A DNA stretch of 64,000 nt from contig JAFLCU010000010.1 of the NCBI GenBank assembly GCA_017303355.1, positions 1 through 64,000 on the forward strand. Reading direction: 5' to 3'. The translations under genes and the position numbers were made by a program. Of the stretch, positions 34,009 to 44,528 are shown in pieces. Each line of letters opens with the position of its first letter. Position 1 is the first letter of the stretch. This DNA is from Caulobacterales bacterium (GTDB lineage Bacteria > Pseudomonadota > Alphaproteobacteria > Caulobacterales > Aquidulcibacteraceae). The notes under the pieces were generated by a model. That model ran no database searches. It worked only from the letters and a program-made list of their open reading frames with translations, and was not told the DNA's origin.

Positions 34009-35232
34009 ATGCGTGTTGCATGGCTCGCATGCTGCGCACTCGGCTGGGCGCCGATCGCACATGCGCAAAATCTCAGTTTCAACGATGCGCTCGCGCGGGC
34101 AAGCGACGGCCCCCGCATCGAAGCGGGCCGCGCCTCCGTGCGTGCAGCCGAACTCGCCATTGGTCCCGCCGGCCAATTGCCCGATCCCGAGCTTGTGCTC
34201 GGGCTAGAAAACGTCCCGCTCTCGGGCGTGGATCGCTATCGGCTCGACCGCGATGAGATGACCATGCAGCGCATCGGCATTATGCAGGAAATGCCAAGCG
34301 GCTTGGGCGCTCGCCGGTCTATGGCTGAAGCCGAAGCCGATCGCGCCGGCGCGGATTTGGCGCTGGCGGAACTGGAAGCGCGTTTAGGCGCCGCACAGGC
34401 TTGGATCAGTCTTCATTACGTCGAACGCCGCGCCGAGGCGCTGCAGGCGCTCGCGGAGGAAGCGGTCGCGGCGGCAGGCGCGGCCCGCGGCCGCCTAGCT
34501 GCCGGAGCGGGCACGGTGGATGAGACGATCGCCGCTGAGATCGAAGCTGCGCGCCTGGCTGACCGGCTTGCCGAGCTTGCAGCGGCGCGTGTGCGCGCGC
34601 GCGGCGAATTGCGGCGGTGGATCGGCGCGGCGGCTGATCAGGAATTGGCAGCGGCCGCGCCCGAATTTGCGGTCGACGCAGGACAAATGCGCGAGCGTTT
34701 GCGCCGCCATCCAGCGCTTGGCGCTTACCGCGCCGAAATCGGCGCCGCACAAGCAGGCCTTGCCATGGCCCGCGCCGAGCGGCGTCCGGACTGGTCCTGG
34801 GGGCTCACTTATGGGCGCCGTGATCCGAGCTTTGGCGACATGGCCTCGATTGAAGTGCGCGTCGGTTTACCGCTTTTCCAACCCTGGCGTCAGGGACCGC
34901 TGGTCGATGCGCGCCGCGCTGATGTCGCGCGCGCTGAAGCCGACACGCATGCCGCTGAGCGCGAATATAGTGCAAATCTGGAAACGCAACTCGCCGAATA
35001 CGATGCGCTTTCGGCCAATCTGGAGCGCGCGCGCAGCGTGCGTTTGCCCTTCGCGGTCCAACGCGCCGAAGCCGCCGCTGGCGCCTTCGCTGCCGGGCGC
35101 GCGAGCGCCGCTGAATTGATCGAGGCGCGCCGTGCGCGGCTCGAGGCGGAACTCGAAGCCATCGAACTTGAAGAGCGCCGCGCGCTGGTCGGCGCGCAAT
35201 TGACACTGCAATACGGGGAGAGCCTTCCATGA
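34009..35232 (+). CDS. cusC: CusC/CzcC-like outer-membrane efflux protein (TolC family)
   Basis: A 407-residue TolC-family channel with signal peptide (ending PIAHAQ). The pattern IGPAGQLPDPELVLGLENVPLSG and IGIMQEMPSGLGARRSMAEAEADRA is characteristic of outer-membrane partners of Cus/Czc exporters. ATG at 34009 follows CCGGAG; the frame open from 33961 was shortened. The stop overlaps the adaptor start by 4 bp (ATGA). Confidence 0.9.
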   Translation: MRVAWLACCALGWAPIAHAQNLSFNDALARASDGPRIEAGRASVRAAELAIGPAGQLPDPELVLGLENVPLSGVDRYRLDRDEMTMQRIGIMQEMPSGLGARRSMAEAEADRAGADLALAELEARLGAAQAWISLHYVERRAEALQALAEEAVAAAGAARGRLAAGAGTVDETIAAEIEAARLADRLAELAAARVRARGELRRWIGAAADQELAAAAPEFAVDAGQMRERLRRHPALGAYRAEIGAAQAGLAMARAERRPDWSWGLTYGRRDPSFGDMASIEVRVGLPLFQPWRQGPLVDARRADVARAEADTHAAEREYSANLETQLAEYDALSANLERARSVRLPFAVQRAEAAAGAFAAGRASAAELIEARRARLEAELEAIELEERRALVGAQLTLQYGESLP

Positions 35233-36698
35233 ATGATGACCCGAAGGCCAAGCTGCCGCGCTTTGCGTTCATCGGCGCTGCCGCACTGGTCGCCGTCGTT
35301 GGCGTTGGCGGGGCAGGTTATTGGCTGGGCGCAAGTCGCGCGCCCGCCGGGGCCGAGGACGGGCGGGCCATCCTCTATTGGTATGACCCCATGCTCCCCG
35401 ACGAACGCTACCCGGGTCCGGGCCAATCATCCATGGGCATGGATCTTATTCCTCGCTACGCCGACGAGGGCGCGGGCGAGGCTGGCGTGCGCATCGACCC
35501 CGGCGTGTCGCAAAATCTCGGTGTGCGGCTTGCAACAGTTGAGCGCAGGGAACTGGCGCGCACCGTGACCGCGGCTGGCGTTATCGGGTTCAATGAACGC
35601 AATCTCGTAATCGTGCAGGCGCGGGCGTCTGGCTTTGTTGAGCGTTCTTACGGTCGCGCCATAGGCGATGTCGTCGCCGCGGGCGCACCTATCGTCGACA
35701 TGCGCGTGCCTGAATGGACGGCGGCGCAGGCCGAGTACCTCGCGCTGCGTAGTGCAGGCGGCGATCTGGCCGACGCAGCGCGGCGCCGGCTCGCCATGCT
35801 TGGCATGCCGGCCTCGCTCATCGCGCGGGTCGAGCGCGAGGGGAGGCCCTATCCTGTCACGACTGTGACTGCGCCCATTGCCGGCGCCATTACCCAACTC
35901 GACATTCGCGCCGGCATGACCGTCATGCAAGGCGCGCCCTTGGCCACAATCAACGCGGTGTCGCCGGTCTGGCTCGTGGCGTCCTTGACGCAGGCCGACG
36001 CCGGCGTCGCGCGTCCAGGTGAGCATGCCGTCGCCAGGACGCCAGCGTTTCCGGGCGAGACCTTCGCGGGCCGCATCGAAAGCGTGTTGCCATCGGCTGA
36101 TCCAGCAACGCGCACGATCGAAGTGCGCATTGCCCTCGCCAATCCGCAGGGGCGCTTGCGGCCGGGCATGACCGCCGATGTCGAAATCGCCGAGCCGCAA
36201 GCGCGCGCGACGCTCATCGTACCGGCAGAAGTGGTGATCCAGACGGGGCGGCGCAGCGTCGTTATCGTCGCCGACGATGAGGGGCGTTTCATGCCAGTCG
36301 AAGTCGAACTCGGCCGGCGCGCGGGTGATCGCATCGAAGTGGCGAGCGGCCTCGAAGAGGGACAGCGCGTCGTCGCGTCCGGACAATTCCTGATCGATTC
36401 AGAAGCAAGTCTGACCGGCGCGCTTGATCGGCTCGAAGCGACCACCGCCCGCCAAAGCGCGGCTCCCGTCGGCTATGAGTCAAGCGGACGCATCACCGCT
36501 CTGAGCGGCGAGAGCATCTCGATAGCGCACGGGCCGATCGCCGGCCTCAACTGGCCCGCGATGACGATGCAATTCACCCTCGAGAATGCTCGCCTTGGGC
36601 ATGGGCTCGCGGTCGGCGACCAGGTGAGTTTCCGCATTCGCCAGGACGGCTCGCGCTACATCGTCACTGCAATCGCCAAGACCGGGGCGCAGCCATGA
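35229..36698 (+). CDS. cusB: CusB-type RND adaptor with YDPM metal site and C-terminal CusF domain
   Basis: A 489-residue membrane-fusion protein. After one N-terminal helix comes the heavy-metal-binding motif [17 protein letters not shown] followed by [10 protein letters not shown]. The adaptor core occupies about 90-395. The last ~75 residues ([30 protein letters not shown]...) are a fused CusF copper/silver chaperone domain. This is the Cu/Ag (Cus/Sil) type. Overlaps cusA by 4 bp. Confidence 0.94.
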   Translation: MNDDPKAKLPRFAFIGAAALVAVVGVGGAGYWLGASRAPAGAEDGRAILYWYDPMLPDERYPGPGQSSMGMDLIPRYADEGAGEAGVRIDPGVSQNLGVRLATVERRELARTVTAAGVIGFNERNLVIVQARASGFVERSYGRAIGDVVAAGAPIVDMRVPEWTAAQAEYLALRSAGGDLADAARRRLAMLGMPASLIARVEREGRPYPVTTVTAPIAGAITQLDIRAGMTVMQGAPLATINAVSPVWLVASLTQADAGVARPGEHAVARTPAFPGETFAGRIESVLPSADPATRTIEVRIALANPQGRLRPGMTADVEIAEPQARATLIVPAEVVIQTGRRSVVIVADDEGRFMPVEVELGRRAGDRIEVASGLEEGQRVVASGQFLIDSEASLTGALDRLEATTARQSAAPVGYESSGRITALSGESISIAHGPIAGLNWPAMTMQFTLENARLGHGLAVGDQVSFRIRQDGSRYIVTAIAKTGAQP

Positions 36699-39600
36699 TC
36701 GCGGCCATCATCCGCTGGTCGGTTGCCAATCGCTTGCTTGTTGTGCTGGCGACACTGGCGCTCGCGGTCGCCGGCGCGATTGCAATCCGCTCGACACCGG
36801 TCGATGCGCTGCCAGATCTCTCCGATGTGCAAGTCGTCATCCGCACGAGCTATCCCGGTCAGGCGCCGCAGATCGTCGAAGACCAGGTCACGTATCCTCT
36901 GACCACGACGATGCTGTCAGTCCCTGGCGCGCGCACGGTCAGGGGCTATTCGTTTTTCGGCGACAGTTTCGTCTACATCATCTTTGAAGACGGCACGGAC
37001 CTTTATTGGGCGCGCTCGCGCGTGCTTGAATATCTCAATCAGGTCCAAGGCAGGCTTCCCTCTCAGGCGCGGTCCTCGATCGGTCCTGACGCGACGGGCG
37101 TTGGCTGGGTGTTCCAGTACGCGCTGGTCGATCGCAGCGGCCGCCATGATCTTGGCCAATTGCGCAGCCTGCAGGACTGGCTTTTGCGCTTTGAATTGAA
37201 GAGCGTGCCAGGTGTCGCCGAAGTCGCCTCGATTGGCGGCATGGTGCGCCAGTACCAGATCGTCTTGGATCCAGAGCGCATGGCCGCTTACGGGATTAGC
37301 CAACAGCGCGTCGCCGATGCTGTGCGCGCCGCCAACGGCGAAGCTGGCGGCGCCGTTGTCGAGATGGCGGAAGCAGAGCACATGGTGCGCGCCACCGGCT
37401 ATTTGCGCACGCTTGAGGATTTCGACGCCATTCCGCTCGGCGTCAACGCCGCGGGCGTGCCCGTGCGGCTATCCGATGTCGCTTGGGTGCAGATCGGGCC
37501 AGAGATGCGCCGCGGCATCGCCGAACTCAACGGCGAAGGCGAGGTCGCGGGCGGGGTGGCCATCATCCGCGCCGGCGAGAATGCGCGCGAGGTGATCGCC
37601 GCCGTGCGTGCAAGGCTTACAGAACTTCAGCGCAGCCTTCCTGAAGGTGTGGAGATCGTCACCACCTACGACCGCTCCAATCTGATCGACCGCGCCATCG
37701 AGAACCTCACCAGCAAACTCGCCGAGGAATTCATCGTCGTCGCCCTCGTGTGCGCGCTCTTCCTCTTCCATCTGCGTTCGGCGCTCGTCGCCGTCATCAC
37801 GCTACCCTTGGGAGTGGGCGCGGCCTTCCTGGTGATGCGTGTGCAAGGCGTCGACGCCAACATCATGTCGCTCTCCGGCATCGCCATCGCCATTGGCGCC
37901 ATGGTCGATGCGGCCATCGTCATGATTGAGAATGCGCACAAGAAACTCGAACGATGGCGCGACGAGCACGACGGAGAAATGCCGAAGGGCGCCGACCACT
38001 GGCGCGTGATCACCGACGCATCAATCGAGGTAGGCCCTGCGCTCTTCTTCAGCCTCCTCATCATCACGCTCTCGTTCTTGCCCGTGTTCACGCTGCAAGC
38101 CCAAGAGGGGCGGCTTTTTGCACCGCTCGCCTTCACCAAGACCTATGCGATGGCCGCATCTGCGGCGCTCGCGGTGACGCTGACGCCTGTGCTGATGGGC
38201 TATTGGATCCGCGGCAAGATTCCTCACGAGGACGCAAACCCAATCAATCGTTGGCTCGCCTCGCTCTACCGGCCGGCAATCGATTTCGCTTTGGCGACAC
38301 CGAAGCTCGTGCTGCTGATCGCGGCCCTCGCGCTTGCAACGACCGCCTGGCCCTTGTCGCGCCTAGGCGGCGAGTTCATGCCGATGATGGACGAGGGCGA
38401 CCTCTTATACATGCCCACAGCTTTGCCGGGCTTGTCGGCGGGCGAAGCTTCGGAATTGCTGCAGCAGACCGACCGGCTCATCCGCACCGTGCCGGAAGTG
38501 GAGAGCGTGTTCGGCAAGGCGGGGCGCGCTGAGTCCGCCACCGATCCCGCGCCGCTTGAAATGTTCGAGACCACCATTCGTCTGAGGCCGCGCTCTGAGT
38601 GGCGGCAGGGCATGACGCCAGAACGTCTGATCGAAGAACTCGACCGCACCGTGCGCGTGCCTGGCCTCACCAATGTCTGGGTGCCGCCGATCCGCAACCG
38701 CATCGACATGCTGGCGACCGGGATCAAGAGCCCGATTGGCGTCAAGGTAAGCGGCCCTGATCTGGCTTCGATCGAGCAGGCCGCTCGTGCAATCGAGGCG
38801 GTGGCGCGCACTGTTCCAGGCGTCTCTTCGGCAATTGCTGAGCGCATTTCGGGCGGGCGCTATGTCAATGTCGAGATCGACCGCTTCGCCGCGGCGCGTT
38901 ACGGCCTCAACGTCGCCGACGTTCAAGAGGTGGTCTCCGGGGCGATTGGGGGAGAAAACATCGGCGAGGTGATCGCCGGGCGCGCGCGCTATCCGATCAA
39001 TCTGCGTTATCCACGCGAAGTGCGCGATACGCTCGACCGATTGATCGCGCTGCCGGTTGTGACTGAAGGGGGTTTGCGTCTCACGCTTGGCGAAGTCGCC
39101 AATATCGAGATCGCCGACGGTCCCGCCATGATCCGCAGCGAGAACGGCCGGTTATCGGCGTTCATCTATGTCGATGTGCGTGGGCGCGACCTTGCCTCCG
39201 TCGTGGGTGATCTGAGGCGGTCCGTTGCAAGCGGGGTGGAACTACCGGCGGGGGTCAGCGTCGCCTATTCCGGGCAATTCGAGTATCTTGAGCGGGCGGC
39301 CCAACGCCTTCTGATCGTAGGACCGGCCACGCTCTTCATCATCTTCCTCTTGCTCTATTTCACCTTCCGCCGCTTCGATGAGGCGGCGATCGTGATGGCC
39401 AGCCTTCCGTTCGCGCTCACCGGCGGCATCTGGCTGGTCTATCTCCTCGGCTACGACTTCTCCGTCGCGGTCGCTGTCGGCTTCATTGCTCTTGCTGGGC
39501 TTGCGGCCGAATTTGGCGTGGTCATGCTGATCTATCTGAAGAATGCGCTCAAGGAGCGCGTTGAACGCGGCGAGACGATCACGCCGGAGATAGTGGCCGA

Positions 39601-39874
39601 GGCCGTGCGCGAGGGCGCGCTCTTGCGGCTTCGCCCGAAAGCCATGACGGTCGCTGTGATCCTCGCCGGTCTCTTTCCTATTCTGTGGACCGGAGGGGCG
39701 GGCGCGGAGGTCATGCGCCGGATCGCTGCGCCCCTGGTCGGGGGCATGCTGTCTGCGCCGCTTCTGTCCTTGTTCGTGATCCCGGCGGCCTATCTCATGA
39801 TCCGGCGAAGCGAGCTCAAACGCGCGACGCCGGACGTATCGGCTCCGCAGATCGCTTTGCAAAGAGGAGACTAA
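36695..39874 (+). CDS. cusA: CusA-type Cu(I)/Ag(I) efflux RND transporter
   Basis: A 1059-residue proton-driven exporter. [48 protein letters not shown] is characteristic of CusA/SilA. Helix 4 has [23 protein letters not shown], the monovalent Cu/Ag pattern. Many Met residues line the porter region. It forms CusCBA with the two genes upstream and is followed 4 bp later by a CusF-like gene. Confidence 0.95.
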   Translation: MIAAIIRWSVANRLLVVLATLALAVAGAIAIRSTPVDALPDLSDVQVVIRTSYPGQAPQIVEDQVTYPLTTTMLSVPGARTVRGYSFFGDSFVYIIFEDGTDLYWARSRVLEYLNQVQGRLPSQARSSIGPDATGVGWVFQYALVDRSGRHDLGQLRSLQDWLLRFELKSVPGVAEVASIGGMVRQYQIVLDPERMAAYGISQQRVADAVRAANGEAGGAVVEMAEAEHMVRATGYLRTLEDFDAIPLGVNAAGVPVRLSDVAWVQIGPEMRRGIAELNGEGEVAGGVAIIRAGENAREVIAAVRARLTELQRSLPEGVEIVTTYDRSNLIDRAIENLTSKLAEEFIVVALVCALFLFHLRSALVAVITLPLGVGAAFLVMRVQGVDANIMSLSGIAIAIGAMVDAAIVMIENAHKKLERWRDEHDGEMPKGADHWRVITDASIEVGPALFFSLLIITLSFLPVFTLQAQEGRLFAPLAFTKTYAMAASAALAVTLTPVLMGYWIRGKIPHEDANPINRWLASLYRPAIDFALATPKLVLLIAALALATTAWPLSRLGGEFMPMMDEGDLLYMPTALPGLSAGEASELLQQTDRLIRTVPEVESVFGKAGRAESATDPAPLEMFETTIRLRPRSEWRQGMTPERLIEELDRTVRVPGLTNVWVPPIRNRIDMLATGIKSPIGVKVSGPDLASIEQAARAIEAVARTVPGVSSAIAERISGGRYVNVEIDRFAAARYGLNVADVQEVVSGAIGGENIGEVIAGRARYPINLRYPREVRDTLDRLIALPVVTEGGLRLTLGEVANIEIADGPAMIRSENGRLSAFIYVDVRGRDLASVVGDLRRSVASGVELPAGVSVAYSGQFEYLERAAQRLLIVGPATLFIIFLLLYFTFRRFDEAAIVMASLPFALTGGIWLVYLLGYDFSVAVAVGFIALAGLAAEFGVVMLIYLKNALKERVERGETITPEIVAEAVREGALLRLRPKAMTVAVILAGLFPILWTGGAGAEVMRRIAAPLVGGMLSAPLLSLFVIPAAYLMIRRSELKRATPDVSAPQIALQRGD

Positions 39875-39878
39875 CGCC

Positions 39879-40226
39879 ATGCTGAGACACCTCGTTCTGA
39901 CCGCCGCACTTTTGGGCGCGGCCTGCTCGCCGCCCGCTGGCGATGGGGCGCAGAACACAACGACGGATCAGGCCGAACCGGCCGCGCCTGCGGCGCAGCA
40001 TGCCCCGATCACCGCAGCGGGAACGGTGACGGCGGTGGACGCCTCGGCCGGCACGATCTCGATCAATCACACTGCGATCGCGGCGATCAATTGGCCCGCC
40101 ATGGAAATGCAGTTCACCGCCGAAGATCCAGCAATCCTTCAAGATCTCGCCGTCGGCGATCGCGTCCAGTTTGAATTGAAGAGCGCTGCTGAAAGCACGG
40201 TTGTAACGGCGGTTCGCAAGGATTAG
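39879..40226 (+). CDS. cusF: CusF-like periplasmic copper/silver-binding lipoprotein
   Basis: A 115-residue lipoprotein (lipobox LGAAC). The OB-fold motif GTVTAVDASAGTISINHTAIAAINWPAMEMQF holds the CusF ligands: His, Trp and the Met pair (WPAMEM). It delivers Cu(I)/Ag(I) to CusB/CusA. It starts 4 bp after cusA, in the same operon. A second free CusF is at 44529-44861 and a third is fused to CusB. Confidence 0.92.
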   Translation: MLRHLVLTAALLGAACSPPAGDGAQNTTTDQAEPAAPAAQHAPITAAGTVTAVDASAGTISINHTAIAAINWPAMEMQFTAEDPAILQDLAVGDRVQFELKSAAESTVVTAVRKD

Positions 40227-40291
40227 CGCTTGAAGGCCCGCGGGGAAAGGCCGGCTGGTGCGTATCAGTAGTGAAGGGTGGACGAACCCTG

Positions 40292-40603
40292 ATGCGGACA
40301 CTAGCGCTCTTTGTGTTGAGCCTCGCCTTGATCATGGCGCTTACGCCACAGTCTGCGCGCGCCTGTGTCCCGCATCAGGCCCCTGCCTGCGTTTCGATCG
40401 ATTGTACAATGAACAACCAATGTGAGGAGGGCCAAAAGGCGTGCGCCCTCTGCTGTGCAACAGCTTGCGCTGTAGCAGCAGCGCTCGCGGAGAACGCAGC
40501 CGCTTTGCCCGCGCCGCCGCACCCGCATTTTGCCCGCTCGCCCTCGCAGCGCGTTCGCGTCGGCTATCGCTCGCACGATCCTCCCGTGCCTCGTCTCGGT
40601 TGA
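40292..40603 (+). CDS. Small exported Cys-rich protein downstream of cusF
   Basis: A 103-residue protein with signal peptide (MRTLALFVLSLALIMALTPQSARA). The mature N-terminus is dense in Cys (CVPHQAPACVSIDCTMNNQC, KACALCCATAC), then Pro/Arg-rich. A GTG at 40271 is an alternative start. Likely a periplasmic metal- or thiol-active protein of the cus operon; no family recognised. Confidence 0.55.
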   Translation: MRTLALFVLSLALIMALTPQSARACVPHQAPACVSIDCTMNNQCEEGQKACALCCATACAVAAALAENAAALPAPPHPHFARSPSQRVRVGYRSHDPPVPRLG

Positions 40604-40683
40604 ACGCTTCTCGCGCTGGCGTACGCCCGGAGGAAACCCCGGACCGCGCTCACTTCAATCTCAAGACAAGTACGAGGATCATC

Positions 40684-40974
40684 ATGCGTGTTCTTATCCT
40701 TGCGGCCGCGATGGCGCTGGTCGCTCAACCCGCGTTCGCGCACCATAAACCGAACCATCGCGACTTCGTCTCGCGCGCAGAGGCGAGCGCAGCCGCGCCC
40801 GATGCGTGTGCGGCGCGCCGACACCGGCATCGTCAGGCCGGCAGTCAGCAGGCGTTGGCCCAGCACTGCCGCGAGCTTCGTGAGGCGCTGCGCGCCGCGC
40901 CCGGCGATGAAGGCTTGCGCGCGCGTTGCGATCAGGCCGCGCACGCCTTGAGCGGGCGCCCGTGCGAGGACTGA
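40684..40974 (+). CDS. Small exported His/Cys-containing protein
   Basis: A 96-residue protein with signal peptide (MRVLILAAAMALVAQPAFA). The mature part begins HHKPNHRDF, with CAARRHRHRQ and three further Cys (CREL, CDQAA, CED). Predicted helical. It lies in the tail of the cus operon, 80 bp after the previous small gene. A metal-binding role is inferred from composition. Confidence 0.6.
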   Translation: MRVLILAAAMALVAQPAFAHHKPNHRDFVSRAEASAAAPDACAARRHRHRQAGSQQALAQHCRELREALRAAPGDEGLRARCDQAAHALSGRPCED

Positions 40975-41169
40975 TGGCGTCAGTTGCGAGGCGGCGCGAA
41001 CGTTAGCGCGTTTCGCGCCGCTTCGGTCCTTCGGTCTCGATGGGTGGCGATCCACGCGGCGCGCACATCCCGCATGCGGATTGAAAGTGGCGAGGATTGG
41101 AACGCTAACGCCCAGGGCGCCGTTGGAGAGGAATGAGGCGCCCTGTGGCGCGATCGATGGAGTCTCGTC

Positions 41170-41634
41170 ATGGAAGCAACAGGCAGCCACCATAAGCCCT
41201 ACGCCCGGCTCGCGATCATGGCGTTGCTTTCCTTCGTCGCCATGTATGCGCTGATGTATGCGATGGTGGATCGCTTCGCGAACGTCTACCCCAACCTCAA
41301 TCAAGCCTATATGGCCGCGTTAATGGCAGCGCCGATGGTCGCCATCGAGATCGTATTAATGGCCTCGATGTATCCGAACCAGCGGACCAACGCCCTCATT
41401 CTGGCCGGCAGCGCGCTTGTGCTGGTCGGCGCATTCTGGGCGATCCGTGAACAAGGCGCCATTGGTGACGACGAGTTTTTACGCTCGATGATCCCCCACT
41501 ATGCGGGCGCGATCCTGATGTGTGAGGAGGCCTCGATCAGCGACGCCGAGATCCTGGACCTTTGTGGCGCCATCATCGAGAGCCAGCGCCAGGAGATCGC
41601 GACCATGAAGCAGATGCTTGATCGCCGCGGCTGA
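41170..41634 (+). CDS. DUF305-family membrane protein
   Basis: A 154-residue protein with three N-terminal membrane helices (about 14-32, 46-68, 76-92) and a C-terminal DUF305 segment: DDEFLRSMIPHYAGAILMCEEASISDAEILDLCGAIIESQRQEIATMKQM. DUF305 proteins commonly accompany copper-resistance genes and are thought to bind metal through the MIPHH-like motif (here MIPHY). A 195-bp gap separates it from the preceding gene. Confidence 0.85.
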   Translation: MEATGSHHKPYARLAIMALLSFVAMYALMYAMVDRFANVYPNLNQAYMAALMAAPMVAIEIVLMASMYPNQRTNALILAGSALVLVGAFWAIREQGAIGDDEFLRSMIPHYAGAILMCEEASISDAEILDLCGAIIESQRQEIATMKQMLDRRG

Positions 41635-41648
41635 GCGCCCCTTTGTGT

Positions 41649-42863
41649 CTAACGCAGGCGCGCATCGAGAAAATCGAACGTGACTTGCCAATCGGCGTCG
41701 TTGATCCCGTGTGCGCCCCCGCGCAGCGCAAATCTGGGCGGCGGCGCCTCTAGCAGGTCAAACGCCGGGCGCGCGCCGGCAAGCGCCATATAGGCGCCTT
41801 GAGGATCGGCCCAAGCGTCGCGCTCGGCGTGCCCGATGAGGAGAGGGCGCGGGGCGATCAGCGCCAGCAATTGGTGTTGGTCAACGGGCGGATCTCGCCG
41901 CGCATAGTTGCGGTAGCGCGGCGAAAACCAGTGCGGATAAATCCGCGTAATCGCAGCGACGCTCTCCCCGGCGCGATGCGCCGTCAATGCGTCGCCGCCG
42001 CGGCCTGACTGCAATGCGATCACGGCATCGATGCGTGGATCAAGTGCGCCGGCCAGCAGCGCGACTTTGCCAAACCGTGACTGACCCCAGGCGACGATCC
42101 GCTCGTGATCAAAGCGCGGATCGTCCTCGATGACATCGACGACGCGCGCATGTGTCCAGGTCCAGGCTGCAATCGCGCCATCGGCATCCAACACGCGCAA
42201 GGCATCAGGCGCATCCGGCGCATGATCAGGCACGACATCGCCGCCATAGAAAAGTGCAAGCGCATAGCCGCGCTCGGCGATTCGCGCGAAAGGAGGTCCC
42301 AGCATCCACCGCCCGAACGCGGCTTGATGCAAAGGATCGAAGGCGCCGTGCCGGCAGGGGATTGGATATTGGTTCCGCGGCGCCGCTATTGCGCGGGGGC
42401 GTGCGGGAAACGCGGCCTGATTGCCGCAGAAGTTCTGCATGACGATGACCGGCGCTGGTCCATCCCCAGGCGGCATGACCAGGACAAGGTTAAACTGGAC
42501 GCCATCGCCAACCTCGACCTCGATCTGCTCGACGCCAGCAACGCCGCCAGCGTCGCCAGCAGCGATTGAAATGCGCCGGACGGCGCGCGCGCGAACTTCT
42601 GCGGGCAGAGGGCCATAGATTTCCGCTTGCAGTGCGGCCACGATGCGCTGGCGTTGGTCTTGCCAGGCGTCCGGCGTGGCAACGCGCACACCGGAAGCGT
42701 CATCAAGTGCGTTAGGCGCGGCGGACGCAAGCGCGCGCCTGTCGAGCGCGACCGCGCGGTAGGGGCCCGCAGAATAGAGCCATGCCAACACAGCGGCGGC
42801 CACCGTCACCGCAGCTAGCGCTATCTTCGCCCTTGGCCCGATGCGCGCGCTTCGTTCCGTCAT
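41649..42863 (-). CDS. Alpha/beta hydrolase related to glucuronoyl esterases (CE15-like)
   Basis: A 404-residue protein with one N-terminal membrane helix (about 14-32). The catalytic Ser is in GQSRFGKVALLAGALDPRIDAVIALQSG (GxSRxGK, the CE15 form), the likely His in RGGAHGIND, and APRPLLIGHAERDAWADP is typical. CE15 enzymes cut lignin-carbohydrate ester bonds; the substrate here is uncertain. It is convergent with the DUF305 gene and has no obvious link to metal resistance. Confidence 0.8.
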   Translation of the reverse strand: MTERSARIGPRAKIALAAVTVAAAVLAWLYSAGPYRAVALDRRALASAAPNALDDASGVRVATPDAWQDQRQRIVAALQAEIYGPLPAEVRARAVRRISIAAGDAGGVAGVEQIEVEVGDGVQFNLVLVMPPGDGPAPVIVMQNFCGNQAAFPARPRAIAAPRNQYPIPCRHGAFDPLHQAAFGRWMLGPPFARIAERGYALALFYGGDVVPDHAPDAPDALRVLDADGAIAAWTWTHARVVDVIEDDPRFDHERIVAWGQSRFGKVALLAGALDPRIDAVIALQSGRGGDALTAHRAGESVAAITRIYPHWFSPRYRNYARRDPPVDQHQLLALIAPRPLLIGHAERDAWADPQGAYMALAGARPAFDLLEAPPPRFALRGGAHGINDADWQVTFDFLDARLR

Positions 42864-43045
42864 GGGTTCGATCTCAGCTCCGCCGCGGCGTTAGTCGTGC
42901 GCGCGGCCCTTTGACGTTTACGCACGACGCCTGCAAATCCCGCGCGCGCCGTCGCTGAATGTCATGCCGCCAGCAAATTTTCTGACCGCTTCGTTGACCT
43001 AGCTTGTGAGCATTGGCGACGCAGGTCATGCTCTAGAGTGCCGGG

Positions 43046-43116
43046 GCCGCCCTAGCTCAGTGGTAGAGCAGCGCAATTGTAATGCGAAGGTCGGGTGTTC
43101 GAATCACCTGGGCGGC
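43046..43116 (+). tRNA. tRNA-Thr(TGT)
   Basis: Acceptor GCCGCCC/GGGCGGC, D-arm GCTCAGTGGTAGAGC, anticodon loop ATTGTAA (anticodon TGT, Thr) and T-arm GGGTGTTCGAATCACCT. The first anticodon-stem pair is mismatched. CCA is not encoded directly. Its 3' end overlaps the C-terminal codons of the convergent methyltransferase gene (43104). Confidence 0.9.
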
Positions 43117-43769
43117 CTCCCCCTCATATTCAGTCTGTTTTCAGACTGCGATTGCCTTTGCGCGAGCATGATGAGCGCAGAGGCGGGATTGGACCCCAGA
43201 TCGCCGACCACTGTAGGCATGACGGCTTTGTCTATAAGCTGGAAGTTCGCGCCGAGCACCGCCCCCCAATCTTCTGTGTCGTTGAAGAACTGATGCGTCG
43301 GTGGACTCCACACGAACCAGCCCCCGTCGGCAAGGATGTCGGCGACGCTGGCGCAGAAGCGAATAAAATCACTTGGCAACGCGGGCGCATTGAGAGCCAG
43401 CGCGACGCTGAATCCATCCTTGCTGCGGGGTGAGGGGGCGCCAACTGTTAGGTACCGCGGCAGCAGGCGATTGTTCACGTCGCCAGCGTGATACTCGCCT
43501 CGCGCTTGCGCGAGAATCCCGAGCGAACGCCCAATATCGTTGTCATCGATTCCGCTTACGCGCCCATAGGCGGTGAGACGTCCCGCAAGCCAACCGCCGC
43601 CGCAGCCGATATCGAGGATGTCGACACTGAGCGGCTGAAGCGGGGCCAGCCAATCGAGCGTTTTCGATCCGGCCCAAATCTCAACGTCAGCCGAGCGCCG
43701 GTCGCGCCGACACGAAGGATGATAGTCACGATACGCCGCACGCAGAGCGCCAAACGCATCTTCGTTCAT
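43104..43769 (-). CDS. Class I SAM-dependent methyltransferase ending inside tRNA-Thr
   Basis: A 221-residue methyltransferase with motif I VDILDIGCGGGWLAGRL, GIDDNDIGRSLG and FVWSPPTHQFF. The last 13 nt overlap tRNA-Thr(TGT), so the C-terminal RGRPPR is tRNA antisense, suggesting the original end was altered by an insertion or deletion at the tRNA. Its start overlaps the DUF2231 gene stop by one base (TAATG-type junction). Substrate unknown. Confidence 0.8.
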   Translation of the reverse strand: MNEDAFGALRAAYRDYHPSCRRDRRSADVEIWAGSKTLDWLAPLQPLSVDILDIGCGGGWLAGRLTAYGRVSGIDDNDIGRSLGILAQARGEYHAGDVNNRLLPRYLTVGAPSPRSKDGFSVALALNAPALPSDFIRFCASVADILADGGWFVWSPPTHQFFNDTEDWGAVLGANFQLIDKAVMPTVVGDLGSNPASALIMLAQRQSQSENRLNMRGRPPR

Positions 43770-44455
43770 TAGAACGCCAAGTGACCGGCGCCGTGAGTCA
43801 CCTCTGCGCCGAGATAAGCTTGCGCGAGGATGACAAGCACTGTGAGCGCCAGAACCGTTTCGTAGAAGCGCCCGCCCTGGCGCACCGCGGCTTCATCGAC
43901 CGGCTTCTTCAACCACCAGACGAACAAGATGAGGAAGGGGATAACCGTGCCGATCCAACGATGCAGGACGAGCGCCGATTCATCGTCAGCGGCAGGCAGA
44001 CCCGCATTCGCCCAACCCAATGGCGCCGCAGCAAGGGCGCCGAGCGTCGCCACTGCAAGCAGGATTTTATTGCTGGCCGCGTAGATGGGCTTGCGCCGAA
44101 TGAACGCAGCCGCTTCCAAGAAAGCGACCGTCAGCAGCAGGGCGATAGGAAAATGGATGACGGCTGGGTGCCACACGCCGAGCCAGCGGATGACCCGGCC
44201 CGACAAGGTCGTCGGGCGCGCATCATGATCCATCATCATCCCGCCCGCGCCTTCGGCGGTCGGCCATGTCATTTCGCCAGGCTGCATCGCGCCCATGTCG
44301 TGTTCGGGCGCGGTTTGCGATGCGTCAGTTTGCTCCGCTTGCGGCGGATGTTGTTCGTCGCGGTGGGCGAAAGAGATTTGCGGGGTTAGCAGTAGCAGCG
44401 AGAACGCTACGGCCAGCACTGCCCCAATGCGAACCGTGGACTTCGTGTGCGCCAT
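43769..44455 (-). CDS. DUF2231-family membrane protein
   Basis: A 228-residue protein: signal/helix at the N-terminus, a Met/His-rich periplasmic segment (EHDMGAMQPGEMTW; GGMMMDHDARP) and four membrane helices starting GVWHPAVIHFPIALLLTV, the DUF2231 signature. Such proteins are common in alphaproteobacterial copper loci. It follows the cusF-like gene in the copAB operon tail. Confidence 0.85.
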   Translation of the reverse strand: MAHTKSTVRIGAVLAVAFSLLLLTPQISFAHRDEQHPPQAEQTDASQTAPEHDMGAMQPGEMTWPTAEGAGGMMMDHDARPTTLSGRVIRWLGVWHPAVIHFPIALLLTVAFLEAAAFIRRKPIYAASNKILLAVATLGALAAAPLGWANAGLPAADDESALVLHRWIGTVIPFLILFVWWLKKPVDEAAVRQGGRFYETVLALTVLVILAQAYLGAEVTHGAGHLAF

Positions 44456-44528
44456 GTTCTTCCCCTCAAGGCCCGCGCCGCACGCACGAGCGTTAGCCGG
44501 ACGTGCAGCGCCTCGCTTCCGTTTCGAA

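Noticed and set aside
15974..43116. The two tRNA-Thr genes as the two attachment ends of one island (16-43 kb).
   Set aside because: Their 3' ends point outwards, their sequences differ in anticodon and T-arm, and no integrase lies between them.
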